From NCBI GenBank assembly GCA_013205525.1, contig JABMMR010000321.1:1-5059 (forward strand): a DNA stretch of 5,059 bases. Reading direction: 5' to 3'. This DNA is from Burkholderiales bacterium (lineage in GTDB: Bacteria > Pseudomonadota > Gammaproteobacteria > Burkholderiales > Burkholderiaceae_C). How positions within the stretch are numbered: the first letter of the stretch is position 1; each line of letters begins with the position of its first letter. The notes under the pieces are model-generated. The model was not told the origin of the DNA and made no database searches. It saw only the letters and a program-made list of their open reading frames with translations. The position numbers and the translations under genes are program-made. This document shows, in pieces, positions 1 through 5,059 of this stretch.

Positions 1-161
1 TTCTTGCATTTCCAATAGTGTTTGCACAACAAGAATCTGATGGTGATGTTGGCGGTGCTACAACTTACGTTATTGTAAACATCATAGGTGCTGTCGTGGA
101 TGTAGTAGCGGTTGCTCCTGCGGTTGCGTCCAGCAAAAGTGATGCCTGCCACACCTGCTAG
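1..161 (+). CDS. 3' end of a small YjbE-like secreted protein (partial, start outside window)
   Basis: The frame is open from the left edge (first full codon at position 3) to a TAG at 159-161. It begins inside what looks like a signal peptide (LAFPIVFAQQ, cleavage expected after the Ala), followed by a short polar stretch, then a Gly-Gly-Ala-Thr-Thr start to a Val/Ile/Ala-rich hydrophobic segment, and an end in SSKSDACHTC. The order signal peptide, GG(A/V)(T/S)T, Val-rich segment, Ser-rich tail matches residues 23-60 of the large Ala/Thr-rich protein at 4004-4819 and the general plan of E. coli YjbE. Most codons start with G, which favours this strand. Oddity: the usual Thr/Ser tail of such proteins appears one frame over (ATPASTSTQ, 148-174), so a frameshift near 141-150 is possible. 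The gene converges on the yjbH-like gene. The family call is an inference from pattern, not from a database match. Confidence 0.45.
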   Translation, partial: LAFPIVFAQQESDGDVGGATTYVIVNIIGAVVDVVAVAPAVASSKSDACHTC

Positions 162-215
162 TACCAGTACCCAACCAATCATGTCCCATCGTTATATCGA
201 TGGTTTTATGAAGAC

Positions 216-386
216 TTGGGGGCTGCAAAGTTTTTTTTAGTAGGTTTTATTTGTTTGGTGAGCAAATCTATCGTTACCCAAATCAAAAACAAAGTTGCCA
301 TTTACTACGCCGTTGGTATTGCGCTTTTTTCAGCCATTGCAGTGGCGCTCATCAAAATAGTGATTATTGTTGACCACAACAGCTGA
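216..386 (+). CDS. Possible small two-helix membrane protein (start uncertain, possibly frameshifted)
   Basis: This frame runs open from after the TAG at 159-161 to TGA at 384-386 and encodes a clearly hydrophobic product. From the TTG at 216 it would have 56 residues, with one short membrane segment at about residues 5-15 (KFFLVGFICLV), a basic loop (SKSIVTQIKNK) and a second helix at about 27-52 (start VAIYYAVGIALFSA), ending VDHNS. It has no ATG in its own frame; TTG 216, TTG 255 and GTG 258 are the only candidates and none has a good ribosome binding site. An ATG-led frame (ATG at 181 or 208, reading MKTWGLQSFF) runs into a run of eight T at 231-238 and stops at once; one extra T would join it to this membrane frame. 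It could be a real small gene, a decayed gene, or one hit by a homopolymer error. I do not recognise a family. It ends 17 bases before the converging yjbH-like stop. Confidence 0.33.
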   Translation: MGAAKFFLVGFICLVSKSIVTQIKNKVAIYYAVGIALFSAIAVALIKIVIIVDHNS

Positions 387-403
387 TTCTGCGTGGTTTT
401 GAC

Positions 404-3295
404 TTACCGGCCGGAGCCTCCAACAGCAGCCTTTGCCGGCACAAAACTTGTTTCCTCTTGGCTGCGAGAGGTGGTGGCACTGAACAATGTAAAGTTTCGG
501 TTCAACCTAGCCCCACCATCTCTGGTCAAAGGTTGATAGACGAGATTGGCAGCATTGCCCGTGCGCGTGGTGGTCATGACATCAAAAGGTATTCGAAGAT
601 ACAAACCCTTGTCGAAACTGCCTTCTCCAAATTTTTCTGCTGATACATTGGTTCTGGTGACCCAAGCACCCACAGACACCCCATTGGCAAATTTCTTGTT
701 GACGTCCACTGTCGCGCCAAAGTCACCGGCCAGGTACTGACCGATATGCAGTTGCATTTGTGTGGATTTCCATCCAGTTTCCCAGTAGGCCGAAGCATGC
801 CCAGTGTTCACCCGATAGCCTGTTTGTTCAGCAACATGATCAAAACCCAAAAGTTGATCAAAATTTCTCTGCTGCACCCGGTTGATGTCTAGTCCAAAAG
901 CAAAAGGACTGTGCCAAGGCCGATACAACCATTCAGCCCCCAAGCCACCATAAGAGCTTTCTAAATAGCCAGCATAAATGCTGTAGTACTGATTGGTTGT
1001 CAGTTGATTGAAGTGGGTAATTTGTAAATTGGGAATATTGACTTGGGAGTTGGTCATGTATTCACGCAAATAGGTTCTCACTCTGGGTAAATTGCTAGGC
1101 CCGGTGTATTTGAATTTTTCGTAGTTGTCTAATAAGTGAAGACTCAACGAACCGGAGATAGAAAGATTTTCAGCAAGTCTGAGTTGCATAGGGAAAGCGA
1201 CGCCGGCGCTGAACAATAAAAATCCATCGGGTCCACCTATGTTTTGCTGCCAGCTAGGTACCAAACCATAACTGAAGGTTGAAGGTGTTTTCTGCCAGAG
1301 GACTTCAGTGGCATAGCCCTCAGAATCGATAGGCGCTTGCGCAAGAATGGGCTCCTGCCTCTCAGAGGGTGGCACGTACTGCGTTTGTTGTTTGACCCAT
1401 TCGCGTCGGTCTACAACACGTTCTGTCAGTCCAATGCCTTGTTCAACAATATTCAGCTCAAAGGTGTCAATATTGGATGGTGCATCCCGGTTCAAAACTG
1501 CAATGATGCGCTCAAGTCGATCATTCCAGTGCGCGCCAGAAGCCCCTTCAAGTACGATTCGCAGGGTGTTTGCCCTGTATTGGATATTGCTGACACCCCA
1601 TCCACTCATGTCTCTGACGTCAGCAGCTGTTCCCACCCATTCGATTCGGTCTTTCAAGCTTCGCATGGGCGGCGCTAAGGTGATTCTGGGGGTTGGCAGA
1701 TCTGAAACTTTAGGAACTGTCAATCGATGAACGGAGGTTTGCAGGGTCAAGCCAAACACCACAGCATTGCCCCGTTCAAGCCCTAACGAGATATGGGTGG
1801 AGGGATTTGGTCTGTAGGTCAGTCCCAAGTTGATGGGTATGTGCTGAGTGCGGTTGTTCCCTTGAGGCTCATTTTGGTAGTTATTGCCATCGAGCTCTGC
1901 TTTCAAAACCCAATGATCCCAAGGCGTGTGGTACTGAAGACCACCAAACAAGGCGCTGCGCCCTCTGAAGTAAGCAGCTGTGTTGGCTTTGCCGCCAGTG
2001 GCCACCCCTGCGCCGCGGGTGATGAAATTTTGGTTGAAGAGGGTCAAAGGATTTTTGATGTTGCCGCTTGAGCCCAAGTATCCCCAAGCCATGCCCAAAC
2101 TCCAGTCATAGTCACCCATACGTTTGTTGGCTACAAGGTATTCGCTGGAAAACAGGCCTGTGCCACCTGCGTCAATCAGCCCTACAGCCAGTTGTGGAAT
2201 GACTGAAGTTTCGGGCACAAGTTTGAGCTTCAGGTCTATGCTTTTGTCCTTGTAGGTCTGGTCACCAGACAGTTCAACGGGTCCGTATAAGCGGTTAAGA
2301 ATATTGGTGTAGCGAAAACCTGCTTCAAGCCACTCAAATGGCTGCAAAACCACATTGCTGCGCTCATAGGGATAATTACGGCTGTAATGGAACCTCGCAT
2401 CCCCTGCTTCGCCCATGCGTGCGCTTGGGGTCTCAAGCAGGCCGATAAAGCCCCAGTTATTGGCGCTTAGCAAGGGGTCACGGGCAGGCAAACTGGGGAC
2501 AGCTTGGGGTGTGGTTTCCAACTTTGCCGGCCTAAAGTATTTCAAAACATTGTCGTAAGTTTGTGTGGCAAGAAACTCAGTCATTAAATAGCTTGTATTT
2601 GAAAGCAAGCCACTGTCTCTGTGCGGACTCCAGATCAAGGCGCCTGGAGCCAGTTCTGTCTGGGAACGCTCGTTCCATCGGGCAACCGCATATTCATGAA
2701 TACCGCCATCAGCCTGCACCACCCAAGCCAAGTCAAGGTGGTTCAGAGTTTGCGGGTCACAGGCGCGAAGGTAGTCGCGAATTTGGGCGCCGCTTTGGTG
2801 CACGAGTGTGCACCGCGTTCCGTTTTGGTAGATCACACTGACTGTCGTGGGCCTCAGGGGCAGTGTCACCTTGTGATCAGAATCCAAAATGGGGTCACTG
2901 CCAGGGTGGGCCTGAAGCCAGCGCGCATTCGTTGCCTCCAAGCGCACTCTTGCGGTCACCGGCATGGCTTCAACAGCGGCTTGGAGTTGGTCGCTGATGG
3001 CAATTGGGCCTGTGCTCAGGATTGCCAGTTCCTCTAGCAAGGAATATTTAAGACGTGTTTGTGCTGACCGTTGCTTGGGAACTGTCCAAAGGGTTCCTAA
3101 GGGATAAGACAATGCGTTGGGTGTTTGGCGTAACAGCCAGTCACTTAAGCGCTCACCCTTTTTCACTTTCGCCGGGTCCGAGACAGCGGCGGCTGAATTC
3201 GATGGCACTTGGGCAGCAACAGGCAGGCATGCCAGCATGCAAAGCCAAATGGCGGCCAGGGATAGGTTTAGGGAGTTGCTGGCCATATTTGCCAT
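404..3295 (-). CDS. yjbH: GfcC (YjbG) - YjbH fusion, outer-membrane exopolysaccharide/capsule protein
   Basis: The product has 963 residues from the ATG at 3295; a TTG at 3304 and an ATG at 3286 are alternatives, and none has a clear Shine-Dalgarno. Residues 1-28 form a signal peptide (cleavage near VAA-QV). Residues about 45-227 resemble GfcC/YjbG, the periplasmic beta-grasp capsule protein: RLSDWLL, YPLGTLW, RPTTVSVIYQNG, AWVVQADGGI, and WNERSQTELAPGALIW. A helical stretch and Pro-rich linker (228-275) follow. Residues 276-960 match YjbH/GfcD: NWGFIGLLETPSARMGEAG, SGDQTYKDK, GGTGLFSSEYLVANKR, WGYLGSSGNI, and near the end FGEGSFDKG and PLTRDGGARLNR. The YjbH part alternates beta-strand-rich regions (about 276-525 and 675-935) around a soluble alpha/beta segment (about 555-625), which suggests two barrels or one split barrel. 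E. coli encodes YjbG and YjbH as separate proteins, so this is a fusion. The start lies inside the lipoprotein gene (28-base overlap), which suggests translational coupling. Role in polysaccharide export or modification is known only at family level; no enzyme motif is seen. Confidence 0.9.
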   Translation of the reverse strand: MANMASNSLNLSLAAIWLCMLACLPVAAQVPSNSAAAVSDPAKVKKGERLSDWLLRQTPNALSYPLGTLWTVPKQRSAQTRLKYSLLEELAILSTGPIAISDQLQAAVEAMPVTARVRLEATNARWLQAHPGSDPILDSDHKVTLPLRPTTVSVIYQNGTRCTLVHQSGAQIRDYLRACDPQTLNHLDLAWVVQADGGIHEYAVARWNERSQTELAPGALIWSPHRDSGLLSNTSYLMTEFLATQTYDNVLKYFRPAKLETTPQAVPSLPARDPLLSANNWGFIGLLETPSARMGEAGDARFHYSRNYPYERSNVVLQPFEWLEAGFRYTNILNRLYGPVELSGDQTYKDKSIDLKLKLVPETSVIPQLAVGLIDAGGTGLFSSEYLVANKRMGDYDWSLGMAWGYLGSSGNIKNPLTLFNQNFITRGAGVATGGKANTAAYFRGRSALFGGLQYHTPWDHWVLKAELDGNNYQNEPQGNNRTQHIPINLGLTYRPNPSTHISLGLERGNAVVFGLTLQTSVHRLTVPKVSDLPTPRITLAPPMRSLKDRIEWVGTAADVRDMSGWGVSNIQYRANTLRIVLEGASGAHWNDRLERIIAVLNRDAPSNIDTFELNIVEQGIGLTERVVDRREWVKQQTQYVPPSERQEPILAQAPIDSEGYATEVLWQKTPSTFSYGLVPSWQQNIGGPDGFLLFSAGVAFPMQLRLAENLSISGSLSLHLLDNYEKFKYTGPSNLPRVRTYLREYMTNSQVNIPNLQITHFNQLTTNQYYSIYAGYLESSYGGLGAEWLYRPWHSPFAFGLDINRVQQRNFDQLLGFDHVAEQTGYRVNTGHASAYWETGWKSTQMQLHIGQYLAGDFGATVDVNKKFANGVSVGAWVTRTNVSAEKFGEGSFDKGLYLRIPFDVMTTTRTGNAANLVYQPLTRDGGARLNRNFTLFSATTSRSQEETSFVPAKAAVGGSGR
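2615..3163 (-). other. GfcC/YjbG-like domain inside the fusion protein
   Basis: These bases encode residues about 45-227 of the yjbH-like gene. The stretch corresponds in size and motif order to most of a stand-alone GfcC/YjbG (about 245 residues including signal): an N-terminal RLSDWLL/YPLG block, a helical Leu/Ala-rich part, an RPTTVSV strand, a Gly-led helix before DYLRACDP, a WVVQADGG block, and a final WN...APGALIW. E. coli GfcC is a soluble periplasmic protein built of beta-grasp domains. Here it would be tethered to the periplasmic side of the barrel. The domain call is from motif recognition; the edges are approximate. Confidence 0.78.
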
Positions 3296-3912
3296 GTGAA
3301 ACAAAAATCATTAGAAAGACACTGGTCTGCGTAAACGACCGAAGCAACCCCATCTTTCACGCGCAAACCATAGCGGGCTGAGGGCAATCCATGGGCAGAA
3401 TCCAACACTTTTTCTTCAAACCAGATCAACTCACTGGGGGACAAGCCAATCAACGGGGCGTTTTTGGGGGTGGGAATTTTGTACAAGTGCATAGACTGCA
3501 CAATGCCAAAACGAAATCCTGGCATTTCATCAAGTTGCCGCGTGAATTTCACTGAAGACAAGGCCAGCAGATTCGTCCAAGCGGGTAAATTGTGGTTGCG
3601 TACATTTCGCCAGTCGGTTTCTAGTCCAGTTGTAGACAAGATGCGACCGTTTTGAAGCTGAATCACTTCACCTTCGGAGCTGTACCAAGTATGTGTGGGG
3701 CCTTCAACATCGGGGTCCTTGTAGCCCAGCACCATGAGCAAGGATCTGCCGTTGACAGTGACACGCAAATACCCAAATTTGGGGCTGAGCTTGATGCTGT
3801 CAATTTGCTTGCCGCTCCCCAGTGCTTCAGACAGGGTTAAGGTCACAGGCGTATGTCCGCATGAGACCAAGCCCATGAAAACTAACATCAATATGAGCGC
3901 TCTCAGCAGCAT
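3268..3912 (-). CDS. yjbF: YjbF/GfcB-family outer-membrane lipoprotein
   Basis: The product has 214 residues, close to E. coli YjbF (about 212). Residues 1-17 form a lipoprotein signal with one Arg, a hydrophobic core and the lipobox LVSC; Cys18 would be lipidated. Position 19 is Gly rather than Asp, which fits sorting to the outer membrane. Family-like blocks are LLMVLGYKDPD (58-68), TWYSSEGEVIQLQNGRI (75-91) followed by TTGL (94-97), typical of YjbF/GfcB. Cys198 and Cys204 near the C-terminus could form a disulfide. The ATG at 3912 is 24 bases past the terminator and shows no Shine-Dalgarno; it is the only start that keeps the Arg in the signal peptide. Expression probably depends on read-through from the upstream gene. 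The stop lies within the next gene, so the two are probably translated together and act together in polysaccharide secretion. The molecular function of the family is not settled. Confidence 0.88.
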   Translation of the reverse strand: MLLRALILMLVFMGLVSCGHTPVTLTLSEALGSGKQIDSIKLSPKFGYLRVTVNGRSLLMVLGYKDPDVEGPTHTWYSSEGEVIQLQNGRILSTTGLETDWRNVRNHNLPAWTNLLALSSVKFTRQLDEMPGFRFGIVQSMHLYKIPTPKNAPLIGLSPSELIWFEEKVLDSAHGLPSARYGLRVKDGVASVVYADQCLSNDFCFTWQIWPATP

Positions 3913-3935
3913 GTGTAAAAACAGACAGTTAGATG

Positions 3936-3964
3936 AAAAAAAACCGAGGCCTAAGCCCCGGTTT
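3936..3964 (-). terminator. Strong intrinsic terminator between the YjbE-like gene and yjbF
   Basis: Read on the minus strand, AAACCGGGGC pairs with the downstream arm GCCTCGGTTT over 10 base pairs (one G-T wobble) around a loop of TTAG, directly followed by a run of eight T at 3943-3936. It lies 40 bases after the stop of the Ala/Thr-rich gene and 24 bases before the yjbF start. On the plus strand it is preceded by the A run and followed by only four T, so it mainly serves the minus strand. It should make most transcripts end after the first gene and leave yjbF-yjbH to read-through. Confidence 0.88.
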
Positions 3965-4003
3965 TAGATAGACAAGACAACGAAACTAAGCTGTCTTAAA
4001 CAA

Positions 4004-4819
4004 TCAGGTTCCTGTTGTTCCAGAAGCACCAGTTGTGCCAGTGGAGGCATTGATGGTTGTTCCAGTGATACCCAATGTAACTAAAGTGGCGTTGTAACTG
4101 GTGATGGTTGAGTTAGCTGCAGTTTGTGCTGCTGCGGCTGCGGTTACTGCAAGAGCATAGGATGTATTAAAAGTAGCAAGTTGTGCCGCTGTTACTCCAG
4201 CGGTAACAAGCGCAGCTCTGAATGCAGTCAATAAGGTGTTGACGGCAAGAGTATTTTCAGCTGCCGTTTTTGCTGTAACGGCTGCTTGGTAGCTAAGATT
4301 GGTCAATTCTGCTCTTGTACATGATGTAGTAGCAGCGCAAATCGAAACATTTGATGAATTAAGAACACCACTTAGGGTGGCTGCGCTAGCTGTGGTTAGG
4401 TTAGAGGCTGCCAAAGTTGCTGCGGCTGTGGCGGCGTTAGCAGTGGTAATTGCAGCGGTTACAGCAGCAGATTGTGCGGTCAATGCTGCACTACCAGTTA
4501 CTGCTGCTAATGTTGAAACTGAAGTGAGGGCAGCAGTTGCCTGCGTCGCTGCTGCTGTTGATTGGGTCGCGGCTGCTGCGGCAGTTGTTGCAGCACTTCC
4601 GGCAGATTGATTGGCAGAAATAACTGAGGCTCCACTGCTACCGCTGTTCACGGAGGCAAGGACTGCAACACCAGCAACAGCGGCCACAACCACAGTGGTT
4701 GAAACGCCGCCGATGGCAGAGGCGGTAGCAGCATTAGCACCAGCAGCCTCTTGGGCGTGAAGTGAAGTGGTTAACAACATGGATGTTGCAAGTGCGAGAG
4801 AGAGTTTATTCAGTTGCAT
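4004..4819 (-). CDS. Secreted Ala/Thr-rich low-complexity protein, enlarged YjbE/GfcA-like
   Basis: The product has 271 residues, about 29% Ala and 19% Thr, with almost no charged residues after the signal peptide. Residues 1-22 form a signal peptide (Lys5, hydrophobic core, cleavage at LHA-QE). Residues 36-57 form a Gly/Val/Ala hydrophobic segment starting IGGVSTTVVVAAVAG, and the protein ends in a Gly/Thr tail (GTTGASGTTGT, 261-271). These two ends and the place ahead of yjbF fit E. coli YjbE, but YjbE has only about 80 residues; the extra part is an Ala/Thr/Ser-rich, probably helical region (about 75-255). It shows an 11-residue Thr periodicity at 92-135 and a single Cys pair (161, 167). 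The ATG at 4819 follows AGGGGA at 4831-4826, the only strong ribosome binding site in the window, and a near-consensus promoter. It was probably strongly expressed and exported. The role is unknown; a structural or matrix component is a guess. The family assignment is an inference from composition and context. Confidence 0.82.
   Translation of the reverse strand: MQLNKLSLALATSMLLTTSLHAQEAAGANAATASAIGGVSTTVVVAAVAGVAVLASVNSGSSGASVISANQSAGSAATTAAAAATQSTAAATQATAALTSVSTLAAVTGSAALTAQSAAVTAAITTANAATAAATLAASNLTTASAATLSGVLNSSNVSICAATTSCTRAELTNLSYQAAVTAKTAAENTLAVNTLLTAFRAALVTAGVTAAQLATFNTSYALAVTAAAAAQTAANSTITSYNATLVTLGITGTTINASTGTTGASGTTGT
4415..4546 (-). repeat. Four imperfect 11-residue (33-base) Ala/Thr repeats
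   Basis: Residues 92-135 of the Ala/Thr-rich protein fall into four 11-residue units that each start with Thr and mostly have Thr or Ser at position 8: TQATAALTSVS, TLAAVTGSAAL, TAQSAAVTAAI, TTANAATAAAT. An 11-residue spacing corresponds to three helical turns, so the Thr residues would line up along one face of a long Ala-rich helix. The units are diverged at DNA level and the composition is biased, so chance cannot be excluded. Confidence 0.4.
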
Positions 4820-4841
4820 TTAGATTCCCCTAGTTAGAAAA

Positions 4842-4869
4842 ATCTTATAGTAACTTAATTTGATGTCAA
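4842..4869 (-). promoter_or_regulatory. Sigma70-type promoter of the Ala/Thr-rich gene
   Basis: On the minus strand a perfect TTGACA (-35, 4869-4864) is followed after 16 bases by TAAGAT (-10, 4847-4842). Transcription would start near 4835, giving a leader of about 16 bases that contains the AGGGGA ribosome binding site (4831-4826) before the ATG at 4819. The bases upstream of the -35 are strongly AT-rich and could act as an UP element. It is the only clear promoter seen for the cluster. Confidence 0.68.
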
Positions 4870-4887
4870 AGAAAAGGATTTTTCTTT
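4868..4887. repeat. Perfect inverted repeat at the -35 box
   Basis: AAAGAAAA (4868-4875) and TTTTCTTT (4880-4887) are perfect inverted arms of eight bases around a four-base centre. The first arm overlaps the outer edge of the -35 box. It could be an operator or a weak AT-rich hairpin. Such arms occur easily by chance in AT-rich DNA, and no T run follows it on the minus strand, so it is not a convincing terminator of the upstream gene. Confidence 0.3.
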
Positions 4888-4958
4888 AAAAACAAATACA
4901 GTGTGTTGTAAATTTATAAACCTATGTATTAATTTCAATTAAATCTATTTTATCTCGT

Positions 4959-5059
4959 TTAAAAATGGTATTGAGCTTTCAATCCGATCTCTCTGGTGGT
5001 GTTTGCAGGTTCGAACCAACCCTTGTAAACCTCAGACTTTGCAATTTTCCAAAAAGAAA
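4959..5059 (-). CDS. C-terminal end of an outer-membrane beta-barrel protein (partial)
   Basis: A minus-strand frame enters at the right edge and ends at TAA (4961-4959), giving 32 residues that include EVYKGWFEPANTTREIGL and end in KAQYHF. The alternation of polar and hydrophobic residues and the final aromatic Phe fit the last strands and the C-terminal signature recognised by the BAM machinery in outer-membrane proteins. The frame is too short to give a family; a porin-like, TonB-receptor-like or polysaccharide-associated barrel would all fit. It is in the same direction as the exopolysaccharide genes and 139 bases upstream of them, so it may belong to the same locus but not to the same promoter. 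Confidence 0.62.
   Translation of the reverse strand, partial: SFWKIAKSEVYKGWFEPANTTREIGLKAQYHF

Larger units (their letters stand above)
4820..4958. other. AT-rich intergenic region
   Basis: This 139-base gap separates the stop of the upstream beta-barrel gene from the start of the Ala/Thr-rich gene. It is markedly richer in A and T than the rest of the window. It holds the promoter, ribosome binding site and inverted repeat listed separately. I see no clear terminator for the upstream gene, no RNA gene and no convincing open frame in it. Confidence 0.7.

Noticed and set aside
1..182. Minus-strand frame from ATG 182 running off the left edge (60 residues, starting MIGWVLVLAGVAGITFAGRN)
   Set aside because: Its start looks like a membrane anchor, but it lies in exact codon register opposite the plus-strand YjbE-like frame, and the Gly/Ala/Val residues arise as the complement of Ser/Thr/Ala codons. 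The plus strand has the stronger codon pattern (G at first positions) and a family-like layout, and the far end of this frame (LLCKHYWKCK) looks unnatural. It remains a low-probability alternative.
373..400. Imperfect hairpin (ACCAC with GTGGT, then TTTT) between the converging genes
   Set aside because: The stem has only five pairs, with a large loop and a short T run, and it overlaps the stop of the small membrane frame. It is too weak to call a terminator.
1337..1730. Two plus-strand open frames inside the yjbH-like gene
   Set aside because: Both oppose a long, well-supported coding region, read as mixed low-quality sequence and show no family motif.
2563..3037. Plus-strand open frames opposite the GfcC-like domain
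   Set aside because: They are antisense to recognisable GfcC motifs and have no supporting signals.
404..3304. TTG at 3304 as the start of the yjbH-like gene
   Set aside because: It adds only three residues, has no ribosome binding site, and an ATG follows at 3295; the ATG is preferred, though not proven.
4299..4610. Plus-strand open frame of 103 residues rich in Ala and Val
   Set aside because: It is the antisense shadow of the Ala/Thr-rich gene: complement of repeated Ala, Thr and Ser codons. It has no signal and no ribosome binding site.
5008..5017. GGTTCGAACC, which resembles a tRNA T-loop or an attachment site
   Set aside because: The flanking bases cannot form a T stem or acceptor stem, and the stretch is explained as coding sequence (Trp-Phe-Glu-Pro) of the partial barrel protein.
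1..5059. CRISPR arrays, insertion sequences, tRNA or rRNA genes
   Set aside because: No regularly spaced direct repeats, transposase motifs, terminal inverted repeats or RNA gene cores were seen.

Overview
The window looks like part of a betaproteobacterial, probably Burkholderiales-type, chromosome. This rests on Gram-negative envelope proteins (signal peptides, a lipobox, beta-barrel proteins), a moderate base composition by eye, and the style of the proteins; no rRNA or housekeeping gene fixes the taxon. Its core is an exopolysaccharide/capsule-secretion cluster of the YjbEFGH (GfcABCD, group 4 capsule) type on the minus strand.

Read in the direction of transcription (right to left): (1) 4959-5059 is the last 32 codons of an outer-membrane-type beta-barrel protein ending in Tyr-His-Phe; (2) 4820-4958 is an AT-rich gap with a good sigma70-type promoter and a strong ribosome binding site; (3) 4004-4819 encodes a secreted Ala/Thr-rich protein that resembles a greatly enlarged YjbE/GfcA; (4) 3936-3964 is a strong intrinsic terminator; (5) 3268-3912 encodes a YjbF/GfcB lipoprotein; (6) 404-3295 encodes a 963-residue protein that joins a GfcC (YjbG) domain to a YjbH/GfcD outer-membrane barrel protein. 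yjbF and the fusion gene overlap by 28 bases. The expected partners E, F, G and H are therefore all present, with G and H fused.

The left end (1-403) holds two weaker plus-strand candidates that converge on the yjbH-like gene. One is the 3' end of what looks like a second, short YjbE-like secreted protein (1-161). The other is a small two-helix membrane protein (about 216-386) without an ATG in its own frame. Both lie in one frame separated by a TAG. Neighbouring frames carry a Thr/Ser tail and an ATG start that would join them if small indels were assumed, so this end may be frameshifted, decayed or affected by sequence error.

Working model (inference from the E. coli families): the lipoprotein, the periplasmic GfcC domain and the YjbH barrels would form an outer-membrane assembly that exports or modifies a polysaccharide. 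The Ala/Thr-rich protein would be a separately and more strongly expressed secreted component, because it has its own promoter and a terminator directly behind it. The most notable features are the G-H fusion, the enlarged low-complexity YjbE-like protein with an 11-residue periodicity, and the terminator splitting the operon.
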